DNA of 64,000 nucleotides from assembly GCA_964519015.1 (NCBI GenBank), contig CAZFHZ010000002.1, positions 1-64,000 of the forward strand. Reading direction: 5' to 3'. Both the position numbers and the translations under genes were made by a program. Below, in pieces: positions 33,732 through 41,861 of the stretch. Source of the DNA: CAZFHZ01 sp964519015 (lineage in GTDB: Bacteria; Blakebacterota; Blakebacteria; Blakebacterales; CAYUVJ01). How positions within the stretch are numbered: the stretch's first letter is position 1; each line of letters begins with the position of its first letter. Below the pieces are notes generated by a model. The model worked only from the letters and a program-made list of their open reading frames with translations, did not search any database and was not told the origin of the DNA.

Positions 33732-34777
33732 TCCCGCCCTCCGAACCCCACTCGGAACCTACCCTGGTGCTGGCCCTGGCCGGCATCGGCGACCTCCTGC
33801 TGGCCTCCCCGGCCATACGACGTCTGGAAGGGCACCATGGCGCCGGGCAGCTGCGGCTGGCCGTCGTCCCCCGGGCAACGGGCCTGCTCCCGCTGCTCGG
33901 CCTGGACTGCCGGATCCTCACCCTCCCGCTCAACCAGGTACGGCTGCCCGCTCCCCTCCGGCACGGTTCGGCCCGCCGCCGACTCGCGGCCTTCCTTGAG
34001 GAGGTGCGGGGAGAGGATATCGCCCGGGTGATCAGTCTGCACGAGATCGGCTCGCTGCGGGGATTGGTCAGCATGCACCTGCTGCTGCGCGGGATCGGGG
34101 CCCGAGAGACCCTCGGCCGGGGTTACCGCTCCACCACCCTCCCCTTCCGGACGGCCCTCCCTGAGACCACCCTGGCCGGCCTTCACAACGTCATCCGCTA
34201 CCACCGGGTGGCCGACCTGGCCGGCGCTCCCGGTGAACACGCCGCGCCCCGGTTGACGCCGCCGGCGCTCCCCGACGGTCTGCCCGGACTTCCCGAGCCC
34301 CTGCTCTGTCTCAACCCCGGGGCCAACCGGGATGAGAAGCGCTGGCCGCCGGAGCACCTGATCGTGACCGGACACCGGTTGAAGGAGCGGTTCGCCAGCC
34401 TGGCCGTGCTGGGCGGACCCGACGAGGCGGCTGAGAGCACCCGCATCGCCGAGGCGATCGGACCGCCCGCCGTCTCACTGGCGGGACGCGTGGACCTCAT
34501 GGGGCTGGCCGCCGTGCTCGGCCGGGCGGAGGTCGTGGTGACCAGCAACTCCGGACCGATGCACCTGGCGGCGGCCCTGGGTACCCGGGTGGTGGCCATC
34601 TTCGGGAACCTGCCCACCGACACCCTCCATCCCTACCTCCCGGCCGAGCGTTTCCGGGTACTTTCCAGCGCAGATACCCAACGGTCAGCCGCCCGGCGGC
34701 GGCAGCTGGCCGCTTCGATGCGCGCGGTGACTACCGACGCCGTGGTCGCCGCCGTGGACGAACTGACCGGGGTCTGA
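33716..34777 (+). CDS. Glycosyltransferase family 9 (heptosyltransferase-like)
   Basis: 353 residues. GTG 33716 is chosen because AAGG at 33705-33708 lies 7 nt ahead; GTG 33728 within the previous stop is the alternative. GT9 elements: LVLALAGIGDLLLASPAIRRL at the N-terminus, LCLNPGANRDEKRWPPEHL in the middle, and VVVTSNSGPMHLAAALGTRVVAIFG with the PTD loop near the C-terminus. It would add heptose or a related sugar to the LPS core or to the glycan. The next gene starts one base after its stop. Confidence 0.92.
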   Translation: MVDQVIPPSEPHSEPTLVLALAGIGDLLLASPAIRRLEGHHGAGQLRLAVVPRATGLLPLLGLDCRILTLPLNQVRLPAPLRHGSARRRLAAFLEEVRGEDIARVISLHEIGSLRGLVSMHLLLRGIGARETLGRGYRSTTLPFRTALPETTLAGLHNVIRYHRVADLAGAPGEHAAPRLTPPALPDGLPGLPEPLLCLNPGANRDEKRWPPEHLIVTGHRLKERFASLAVLGGPDEAAESTRIAEAIGPPAVSLAGRVDLMGLAAVLGRAEVVVTSNSGPMHLAAALGTRVVAIFGNLPTDTLHPYLPAERFRVLSSADTQRSAARRRQLAASMRAVTTDAVVAAVDELTGV

Positions 34778-34778
34778 G

Positions 34779-35960
34779 GTGACGGACAGCCGACCGATCC
34801 TGCACGTGATCACCCGCCTGGAGGCCGGTGGGGCCCCTCGCAGCCTGCTGCTGCTGCTCGAAGGGTTGCGGGCGGCCGGGATCGAGGTGGAACTGGCAAC
34901 CGGGTTTACACCTCCCCCCGCGCTCGATCTGCTCCCCGAAGCCGAACGCCTGGGGATACCCCTCCATGTGATCCACCACTTGCGGCGCGATCCCCATCCG
35001 TGGCATGACGCGGCCGCCCTGGTCGAACTCGTCCGGCTCATCCGCCGCCGCCGGCCGGTCATGGTCCACGCCCACACCAGTAAGGCCGGCTTCCTGGGCC
35101 GGCTGGCCGCCCGCCTGACCGGGATCCCCTCCGTCTACTCCCCCCGCGGCACCATCCTGGAGGGGTATTTCACCGGCCTGCGGCGCGGTCTCTTCCTCCG
35201 GCTCGATCGGCTGGCCGCCCGCTGGTCCTCCTTTATCGTCGGCCTGACCCCCGAGGAGTCGGCCTCCTATCTGGCCGCCGGGATCGGGCGGCCCGACCAG
35301 CACGTGAATATCCCCATCGGGGTGGACTGCGCACTCTTCACCCCGCCCGAGACGGCCGAGCGTACCCGGCGCCGGGCCGACATCGGTCTGCGGGAGGAGG
35401 AACTCCTGCTCCTTTCGGTGGGCCGTCTGGTACCGGTGAAGGATCAGGCCACCCTGGTGCGGGGGCTGGCCCTGCTGCCGGCCGACCTCCCTCCCTGGCA
35501 GTGCTGGATCGTGGGCGCCGGGCCCGAGGAAGAGAGACTCTCCCGGCTGATCAACGAGAGCGGGTTGACCGGTCGGGTCCGGCTGACCGGCCATTCCGAC
35601 GAGGTACCCCGCCTGCTCGGTCTGGGCGACCTCTTCCTTTTGACCTCGGTCAACGAGGGGTTCGGCCGGGTGCTGCTGGAGGCGATGGCGGCCGGCCTGC
35701 CGGTGGTAGCCACCTCGGTGGGCGGGATCCCCAGCGTGCTCGATGAGGGGAGGGCCGGACGGCTGGTACCCCCCAGCGACCCCGACCGTCTGGCCGCAGT
35801 GCTGACGCCGCTTCTGCGCGACCCCGGGGAACGGGCCCGGCTCGCCCGACTCGGCCGGGAACGAGTCCGTACCACCTACAGTCTGGAGGCGGGGGTGCAG
35901 CAGCATCAGCAGCTCTACCAACGGGTGCTGGGTGGCGGGAGTACCGGCGGGCTGGTATAG
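34779..35960 (+). CDS. GT4 glycosyltransferase
   Basis: 393 residues, GTG start. N-terminal RPILHVITRLEAGGAPRSLLLLLEGL and VHAHTSKAGFLGRLAARLTG (seen in WbnH/WcaA-like GT4 enzymes), donor domain with LSVGRLVPVKDQATLVRGLAL, IVGAGPEEERLS and SVNEGFGRVLLEAMAAGLPVVATSVGGIPSVL. It closes the first plus-strand glycan operon; about 75 nt, including a T-rich patch, separate it from the ExeA-type gene. The sugar is not predictable. Confidence 0.92.
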   Translation: MTDSRPILHVITRLEAGGAPRSLLLLLEGLRAAGIEVELATGFTPPPALDLLPEAERLGIPLHVIHHLRRDPHPWHDAAALVELVRLIRRRRPVMVHAHTSKAGFLGRLAARLTGIPSVYSPRGTILEGYFTGLRRGLFLRLDRLAARWSSFIVGLTPEESASYLAAGIGRPDQHVNIPIGVDCALFTPPETAERTRRRADIGLREEELLLLSVGRLVPVKDQATLVRGLALLPADLPPWQCWIVGAGPEEERLSRLINESGLTGRVRLTGHSDEVPRLLGLGDLFLLTSVNEGFGRVLLEAMAAGLPVVATSVGGIPSVLDEGRAGRLVPPSDPDRLAAVLTPLLRDPGERARLARLGRERVRTTYSLEAGVQQHQQLYQRVLGGGSTGGLV

Positions 35961-36036
35961 TGTCATCGTCCGGCGCAATCTTTGTTTTTGAAGGGTCGTG
36001 TAAGCCGGTCCAGCTTCACCCTATGGGAGCATGAGC

Positions 36037-36843
36037 ATGTACCTGGATTTCTGGGGTCTTGAGCGCATGCCGTTCAAGAACACACCCGACCCCGAATTCT
36101 ATTTCCACTCCCCGCAGCACGAAGAGACGCTCACCCGCATGCTCTTCTGCGTGCAGAACGACATGGGCGCGGCGGTCGTCACGGGCGTCTTCGGCTGCGG
36201 CAAGACGCTGCTCATCCACCTGCTCCGCACCCGGCTGGAACGGAGTAACTACCAGTTCGTGATGGTCTCCAACCCCCAGCTGGATGACGTCGAGCTGCTC
36301 CGCATGATCCTCATCAAGATGGGCCTCTCGGTGGTGCCGCACGCCAAGGCCGACGTGGTCAGCCGCCTGGAGGAACACCTGCTCAACAACCAGCGTGACG
36401 GCCGCCAGACCCTCCTGATCATCGACGAAGCGCACATCATCGAGCGACGGGAGACGTTCGAGGAGATCAGGCTGCTCCTCAACTACCAGAGCGAAGGGCG
36501 CTCCCTCCTCAGTCTCTTCCTGGTAGGGCAGCCCGAACTGAGCCTCAAGGTGGACCTCAACAAGCCGCTGGCGCAGCGGGTGGCGATGCGGGCCCACCTG
36601 GGGCCCTTCACCCTCGCGGACACGACGGCCTACGTACGGCATCGTCTCAAGACCGGCGGTTGTGAGCGGGAGATCCTGACCGAGAAGGCGTACGAACTGG
36701 TGCACGACCTGAGCGCGGGCATCCCCCGGCGGATCAACAACATCTGCAACCTGGCCCTCCTCCTGGGCGCCTCGCGCGGACAGGAGCGGGTCGATGAGAT
36801 GATCGTCTACGAAGTCTCCCGCACCCTGGAGGGGGAGTACTGA
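36037..36843 (+). CDS. ExeA-type AAA ATPase of a glycan locus
   Basis: 268 residues from ATG 36037, where MYLDFWGLERMPFKNTPDP gives the family-typical start and GGGAG lies upstream; an ATG at 36031 is also possible. Walker A GVFGCGKTLLIHLL, Walker B TLLIIDEAHII, and the C-terminal helical part SAGIPRRINNICNLALLLG are clear. Related ATPases occur in type II secretion (ExeA) and beside exosortase/EPS clusters; no exosortase or PEP-CTERM protein is seen here. It starts a tight plus-strand run through to the HD-GYP gene. Confidence 0.9.
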   Translation: MYLDFWGLERMPFKNTPDPEFYFHSPQHEETLTRMLFCVQNDMGAAVVTGVFGCGKTLLIHLLRTRLERSNYQFVMVSNPQLDDVELLRMILIKMGLSVVPHAKADVVSRLEEHLLNNQRDGRQTLLIIDEAHIIERRETFEEIRLLLNYQSEGRSLLSLFLVGQPELSLKVDLNKPLAQRVAMRAHLGPFTLADTTAYVRHRLKTGGCEREILTEKAYELVHDLSAGIPRRINNICNLALLLGASRGQERVDEMIVYEVSRTLEGEY

Positions 36844-36851
36844 ACCGGTTG

Positions 36852-38303
36852 ATGCGGATGCGCTATCTCCCGCTGGTCACCATCCTCCTGCTGGGTCCTT
36901 CCGTCGCTGCCGCAACCGTTCCCCCCGACACTACCCTGGCCGTACTCCTGCACAGCCACGCCCTCTTCGACACCTACGGTTCCGAGGGGCCGGTCCGGCT
37001 GCAGCAGGCCGCCCGGGAGGCGGGGATCGGGGCGGTCGTGCTCACCGAGCAACTGGTCGCCGACTGGACCTGGGCTCCTCCCCTCCTGCGGCTCTTCGGC
37101 GGCGCCCGCCTGCGTCGGGTGTCGGTGAGCAGCTACGGAATCGAGCGCTACTTCCGGGAAGTCACCGAGGCCGACCGGCAGGTGCCGGAAGTGATCCTGA
37201 TCGCCGGTGTCGAGGCCGCGCCCTACTACCGCTGGAGCGGTGCCCCCTGGTCGGGTTCGCTCACCATGTGGGACTGGCAGCGCAACCTGCTCGTCCTCGG
37301 TCTCCCGGAGCCTTCGGACTACGAGCACCTCCCGGTGGTGGGCCTGCGGAGCCGGCTGATCGCCTCGCCACGCGACCTGCCCTGGCTCGTGCTGGTGGTG
37401 GCGACCGGCTTCGCCTTCCTGGTCGCACTCAACCGTCTCCGGGTCCTCCCCACCCTGCTCGCCCTCACCCTGTTCGGTCTCCTGATCTGGTCGGGCCCCC
37501 CCCCACCCGCCCCCTTCTCCCCCTACGGACCCGACCCCGGCGTGCGTCCCTGGCAGACCTTCATCGACAGCGTGCGGGCCCGGGGTGGACTGGCGATGTG
37601 GACGCAGGTGGAGGCGGTGGACGACAGCCGTCCGCTCCGGGGATGGGTTCACATCCACACCGACCCTCACCCCCAGGTGCTCCTGGATACCTGGGATTAT
37701 CAGATGCTCGGAGTGATCTACCCTTCCTCCTCGTCGGCCCAGGAGCCCGGACGTGAGTGGGACCAGGCCCTGCTCGCCTATCTGGCCGGCCAGCGGGCCG
37801 AGCCCGTCTGGGGGTGGGGGGAGTCGGCCCTCCACTACCCCTCGCAGGTCACCGGCGGTGCCAGTGGGAAACGGGTGGACGAGGTACTCAGTTTCGTCCG
37901 GACCCCTTCCGCCTCCCCCCGGGACATTTTGGCCGCGCTGGCCGCTGGGCATGGCTGGTCGGCACGCTCGGCCGTAGCGCCGGGAAGGCTCGAGCTGGCA
38001 GGATTCGCGGCGGTCCGGGGTGGGCAATCGGCCGGCAGTGGGGAGTGGCTGGAGGGGACGGGACCGCTGCGGGTCGAAGCGGCCTGGCGGTTCGAAGGAC
38101 CCGATCCCCCGCTGGTGCGTGCCCGCCTGGTGAGGGACGGCCGGGTGGTGGTCGAACGGTCCGGCCGTGGAGCGATGGGACTGGACTGGGTGGAGCCGGT
38201 CGGAGCCGCCGGTGAGCAGCACTTTTTCCGGCTCGAGGTGGACAGCCAGGCCTACCGGTTGTTGACCAATCCAGTGTTCGTTCGTTTCGGGGAACGCCGA
38301 TGA
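36852..38303 (+). CDS. PHP-like phosphoesterase domain protein with membrane segments
   Basis: About 483 residues. A signal-like N-terminus (YLPLVTILLLGPSVAAA) precedes a divergent PHP half-domain: LHSHALFDTYGSEGPVRL, VVLTEQLV and VILIAGVEAAPYY stand where HTH, TDH and GIE normally occur. Two membrane helices follow (DLPWLVLVVATGFAFLVALNRLR, LPTLLALTLFGLLIW), then the second half (GGLAMWTQVEA, HIHTDPHPQVLL, VWGWGESALHY). The metal ligands are only partly conserved, so catalysis is uncertain. An Ig-like C-terminal part ends the protein. The gene follows the ATPase closely and overlaps wbqC by 4 nt. Confidence 0.7.
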   Translation: MRMRYLPLVTILLLGPSVAAATVPPDTTLAVLLHSHALFDTYGSEGPVRLQQAAREAGIGAVVLTEQLVADWTWAPPLLRLFGGARLRRVSVSSYGIERYFREVTEADRQVPEVILIAGVEAAPYYRWSGAPWSGSLTMWDWQRNLLVLGLPEPSDYEHLPVVGLRSRLIASPRDLPWLVLVVATGFAFLVALNRLRVLPTLLALTLFGLLIWSGPPPPAPFSPYGPDPGVRPWQTFIDSVRARGGLAMWTQVEAVDDSRPLRGWVHIHTDPHPQVLLDTWDYQMLGVIYPSSSSAQEPGREWDQALLAYLAGQRAEPVWGWGESALHYPSQVTGGASGKRVDEVLSFVRTPSASPRDILAALAAGHGWSARSAVAPGRLELAGFAAVRGGQSAGSGEWLEGTGPLRVEAAWRFEGPDPPLVRARLVRDGRVVVERSGRGAMGLDWVEPVGAAGEQHFFRLEVDSQAYRLLTNPVFVRFGERR

Positions 38304-39001
38304 TCCTCGCTGTACACCAGCCGCAGTACTTACCCTGGTCGGGCTACCTGGACAAGATCGATCGGGCGGACCGTTTCGTGCTGCTCGATACCGTGCAGTT
38401 CAAGAAGGGGGAGTGGCAGAACCGTAACCGCATCAAGACCGCCGCCGGCTGGCAGTGGCTCACCGTACCCATCCTGCACGACCATGGCCAGGCCATCCGC
38501 GAGGTCCGGATCGATCCGGCGCGGGACACCTGGGGCCGCAAACACCAGGAAGCCCTCCGGACCAACTACGCGGCCACGCCGTACTACGACTGGGTGCGGG
38601 CGGCCCTCGACCCGGTCTGGGAGGGGAAGTGGGAATGGCTGGCCCCCCTCAACCGGGCCACGGTGGAGGCTCTGACCGGACTGCTGGGCATCACCACTCC
38701 GATCTGTCCAGCCTCGGAACTGGGAGAGACCCCCGAGCAACCCGACGAGCGCCTCATCGAGCTCTGCCGCCGGCTGGGCGCCGACACCTACCTGGCTGGC
38801 GCGGGGGGTGGTGCCTATATGGAACTCGATCGCTGGGAGAAGGCGGGCATCCGGGTCGAGGTACAGCGTTTCATCCACCCCGAGTATGCGCAGCCTTTCG
38901 GCGACTTCCTTCCCGCCATGTCGGCCGTGGACCTACTATGCAACTGCGGGCCCGGGGCCCTGGCACTGCTGCGCAGCGCCAACGGGCGCCCGGCCGGCTG
39001 A
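38300..39001 (+). CDS. WbqC family protein
   Basis: 233 residues. The WbqC family is recognised from MILAVHQPQYLPWSGYLDKI, FVLLDTVQFKKGEWQNRN, and the later DTYLAGAGGGAYMELD and FIHPEYAQPFGDFLPAMSAVDLLCNCG. WbqC-like proteins occur in O-antigen and polysaccharide loci and may act on sugar-nucleotide or aminosugar intermediates, but their reaction is not settled. ATG at 38300 overlaps the previous gene by 4 nt. The pig-L-type gene begins 14 nt after its stop, suggesting they work on the same sugar. Confidence 0.9.
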   Translation: MILAVHQPQYLPWSGYLDKIDRADRFVLLDTVQFKKGEWQNRNRIKTAAGWQWLTVPILHDHGQAIREVRIDPARDTWGRKHQEALRTNYAATPYYDWVRAALDPVWEGKWEWLAPLNRATVEALTGLLGITTPICPASELGETPEQPDERLIELCRRLGADTYLAGAGGGAYMELDRWEKAGIRVEVQRFIHPEYAQPFGDFLPAMSAVDLLCNCGPGALALLRSANGRPAG

Positions 39002-39014
39002 GAGGGGAGTCCCC

Positions 39015-39650
39015 ATGAACGTCCCGGACGAGCGGATCGATATCCTGGCCATCGGGTCCCACCCTGATGACATCGAGTACGGCTGCGGCGGGACCCTCAT
39101 CAAGTACACCGACGCGGGACATCGGGTATTCCTCTATGTGGCCACACAGGGATCGTTCGGGGGCGAGCCGGGGATCCGCCGGCAGGAGATGGAGGAATCC
39201 GCCCGGCTCATGGGGATCGAAGAACTCATCTGGGGGGACTACACCGACACCCGGATCCCCCTCTCCCAGGAAGTCATCGAGGAGATGGAGGGCATCATCC
39301 GCCGGGTCCGGCCCCGCTTCATCTTCACCCACTGGCATGACGACACCCATCAGGACCACCGGCATCTGACGGCCTGTACCCTGTCGGCCACCCGCTACAT
39401 CCCGAACTTCCTCCTCTACGAGGGACCCACTTCCCAGAACTTCAACGCCAACGTCTTCGTGGACATCACCGCCGTGCTGAAGCGCAAGATGGGCCTGCTG
39501 GAAGCCCACGCCTCCCAGATGACCAAGACCCACATCGAGGAGACCTCGATCCTGGACATGGCCCGGAGCGCCGCGACCTTCCGCGGTATCCAGGCCCGCG
39601 TGCGTTATGCCGAGGGTTTCGCCAGCCAGCGCCTGCTGATCAATGTCTGA
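39015..39650 (+). CDS. PIG-L/LmbE-type N-deacetylase
   Basis: 211 residues from ATG 39015, with GAGGGGAG just upstream. The zinc-binding HPDDIEYGCGGTLIKY near residue 17 and HWHDDTHQDHRHLT near residue 107 identify the PIG-L family (BshB, LmbE), which deacetylates GlcNAc-type compounds. Later conserved segments are NVFVDITAVLKRKMGLLEAH and YAEGFASQRLLI. It lies between wbqC and the aminotransferase gene, overlapping the latter by 8 nt. It would be expected to expose an amino group on an aminosugar. BshB in bacillithiol synthesis is an alternative. Confidence 0.92.
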   Translation: MNVPDERIDILAIGSHPDDIEYGCGGTLIKYTDAGHRVFLYVATQGSFGGEPGIRRQEMEESARLMGIEELIWGDYTDTRIPLSQEVIEEMEGIIRRVRPRFIFTHWHDDTHQDHRHLTACTLSATRYIPNFLLYEGPTSQNFNANVFVDITAVLKRKMGLLEAHASQMTKTHIEETSILDMARSAATFRGIQARVRYAEGFASQRLLINV

Positions 39651-40701
39651 GCCCATCCCCCACTCGCGTCCGACCCTGGGTGAGGCCGAGGAAGCCGCTC
39701 TGCTGCGCGTGGTGCGCAGCGGCCAGCTCGCCCAGGGCCCGGAGGTCGCGGCCCTGGAACACGAGGCCGCCCCGCTGCTCGGGCACCTGGACGGGGTGGC
39801 CTGCGGATCGGGCAGCCAGGCCCTGCTGCTCGCCCTGAGCACGCTCGGTCTGGGGGCCGGCCGGCGGGTGGCCCTGCCCGCGTTCACCTGTTCGGCCGTG
39901 CTGCACGCCGTCCAGTGGGCCGGGGCCGAGCCCGTGCTGCTCGACAACGCCCCGGAAGGGATCGCACCGGGGGTGGCGGAACTGGCTGCGGCCGGCCCCA
40001 TCGAGGGGGTAGTGCTGGTCCACCCCTGGGGCTATCCGCTCGAGCTGTCACCTTGGCGGGAGGTAACCGTCCCAATCATCGAGGACTGCGCCGGCAGTGT
40101 GGGGGCTTCCCGGGAGGGGGTACCGGTCGGCGCCACCGGGGATGCCGCCATCCTCTCCTTCTACGCGACCAAGATGCTCTGTGCCGGAGAGGGGGGACTG
40201 CTGGCCGCCCCCGATCCCGTCCTGTTGGAGCGGGCACGCGACCGGCGCGACTACGATGGCCGGTCGGAGTGGGCGATGCGTTTCAATTTCAAACTGAGCG
40301 ACCTGCAGGCCGCCGTGGCGCGCGTGCAGGTGGCCCGGCTCCCCTCGTTCCTCGAACGCCGCCGCCGGCTGGCCGCACGATACGACCAGGAGGTCCCCGG
40401 CCTCGGTCTGACCCCGGTCGCCGCCGGCCCGGGGGCGGACCCCTCGTTCTTCCGCTACCTCTGCTGGGCCCGCGGGGACATCACGGAACTGCTGGCCCAC
40501 TGCGAAGAACGCGGGGTACACTGCCGGCGACCAGTGCCGGTCACCCTGGATGTGCTGCTGGGGACGGGCCGCCGGCCACACGTCCGGGAGGCCTTCCACC
40601 GTCTGATCAGCCTGCCCCTCTACCCCTCGCTGACCGAGGAGGAGCAGCAGCGCGTGCTGGAGGTGCTGGCTGGGGGCCCGGTCCCGGGAGGGATGGTGTG
40701 A
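39643..40701 (+). CDS. DegT/DnrJ/EryC1/StrS aminotransferase
   Basis: 352 residues. A PLP sugar aminotransferase. Typical parts are IPHSRPTLGEAEEAALLRVVRSG at the N-terminus, GSGSQALLLALSTLGLG, the cofactor Asp in PIIEDCAGSVGAS, and the Schiff-base Lys in SFYATKMLCAGEGGLL. The substrate-binding FNFKLSDLQAAVARVQ follows. Family members make amino-sugars from keto-sugar nucleotides, fitting the adjacent PIG-L and WbqC genes. Start ATG overlaps PIG-L; the next gene overlaps it by 4 nt (GTGA). Confidence 0.93.
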   Translation: MSEPIPHSRPTLGEAEEAALLRVVRSGQLAQGPEVAALEHEAAPLLGHLDGVACGSGSQALLLALSTLGLGAGRRVALPAFTCSAVLHAVQWAGAEPVLLDNAPEGIAPGVAELAAAGPIEGVVLVHPWGYPLELSPWREVTVPIIEDCAGSVGASREGVPVGATGDAAILSFYATKMLCAGEGGLLAAPDPVLLERARDRRDYDGRSEWAMRFNFKLSDLQAAVARVQVARLPSFLERRRRLAARYDQEVPGLGLTPVAAGPGADPSFFRYLCWARGDITELLAHCEERGVHCRRPVPVTLDVLLGTGRRPHVREAFHRLISLPLYPSLTEEEQQRVLEVLAGGPVPGGMV

Positions 40702-41861
40702 AGCGGATCACCCTCATCGCGACCCCCGCCGCGCTCCTGCTCACGCTCCTCTTCCTCTGGCTCCGGCAGCGGGTGGAGACTCCCGACTGGTTGAACTGGG
40801 GCGGTCCCGGTCTGCTCTCCGCTCTGGTGACCTTGGGACTGGTCCCACTCCTGCAGGCACTCGCCGGCCGCATCGGACTGCTCGACCACCCTGACGCCCG
40901 CAAACAGCACCAGGGAGCGGTCCCGCTGGTCGGAGGCCTGGCCATCTACGGCGGGATGCTGGTCACGGTCCTGGTCTACCCGGTCTACCTGCTGAACCCG
41001 GCGGTACGTGCCATCCTGCTGGCCGGTGGTCTCCTGCTGGTCATCGGGGTCATGGACGACCTGTTCGAGGTCCAAGCGTCGGTCAAGCTGCTCTTCCAGG
41101 TGTCGGCCGTGGCGGTGGTCATGAGCGGCGGTGTGATGGTGACTTTCCTGCCGGCCGTCTGGTGGGGAGTCGGGCTGGAAGTCCTTATCACCGCGATCTG
41201 GCTCATCGGGGTGACCAACGCGGTCAACTTCCTGGACGGGGTGGACGGACTGGCGACCTCGCTCACCATCATCGCCGCCCTCGCCTTCGGGCTGGTGGCC
41301 GTCCAGACGAGCCAGCCTTTCTTCCTGCTGCTCTGTGCCGCCCTGGCGGGGGCGTGTTTGGGTTTCCTCCCCTATAATTTCCGCCCCCGGCCGGCTTCCG
41401 CCTTCCTGGGGGATGCCGGAGCCACCCTGCTCGGGTTCCTGCTGGCCTCGATCGCGATCGTCGGGGAGTGGGGAGGATCGGGCGGGATGACCCTCGATCT
41501 CATCGTACCACTGCTCATCCTGGGAGTGCCCATCTTCGACACCACCTTCATCACCATCACCCGGATCGCGGACGGTCGGATCCGCACCTTTCGGGAGTGG
41601 CTGGAGTACACCGGCCGGGATCACTTCCACCACCGGCTGCTCAAGCTGGGCTTGAACCGCTTCGATGCGGTGGGTTTCATCTGCCTGCTCAGCGCGATCC
41701 TGGCCCTGAGCGCCATCATCCTGAGGGGCGCCAGCGGCGCTTTGCCCATCCTGTCCCTGCTTCAGGGTGTTATAATCCTCTCCATCATCGGACGCTTCAT
41801 GCTCTTCATCGAACATCGCGACCGCGTCAAGGAAGGGAGTCGGAATGGTTCGGCTGGCTGA
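40698..41861 (+). CDS. WecA/MraY-type polyprenyl-phosphate sugar-1-phosphate transferase
   Basis: 387 residues from GTG 40698, with GGGAGGGA ahead. About 11 helices. Conserved cytoplasmic motifs: HPDARKQHQGAVPLVGG, the Asp-rich VIGVMDDLFEV, NAVNFLDGVDGLA, SAFLGDAGATLLGF and the WecA-type RDHFHHRLLKLG. These enzymes start lipid-linked glycan synthesis by moving GlcNAc-1-P or a similar unit to undecaprenyl phosphate. It overlaps DegT by 4 nt and the HD-GYP gene by 17 nt, making it the likely initiating transferase of this operon. Confidence 0.95.
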   Translation: MKRITLIATPAALLLTLLFLWLRQRVETPDWLNWGGPGLLSALVTLGLVPLLQALAGRIGLLDHPDARKQHQGAVPLVGGLAIYGGMLVTVLVYPVYLLNPAVRAILLAGGLLLVIGVMDDLFEVQASVKLLFQVSAVAVVMSGGVMVTFLPAVWWGVGLEVLITAIWLIGVTNAVNFLDGVDGLATSLTIIAALAFGLVAVQTSQPFFLLLCAALAGACLGFLPYNFRPRPASAFLGDAGATLLGFLLASIAIVGEWGGSGGMTLDLIVPLLILGVPIFDTTFITITRIADGRIRTFREWLEYTGRDHFHHRLLKLGLNRFDAVGFICLLSAILALSAIILRGASGALPILSLLQGVIILSIIGRFMLFIEHRDRVKEGSRNGSAG

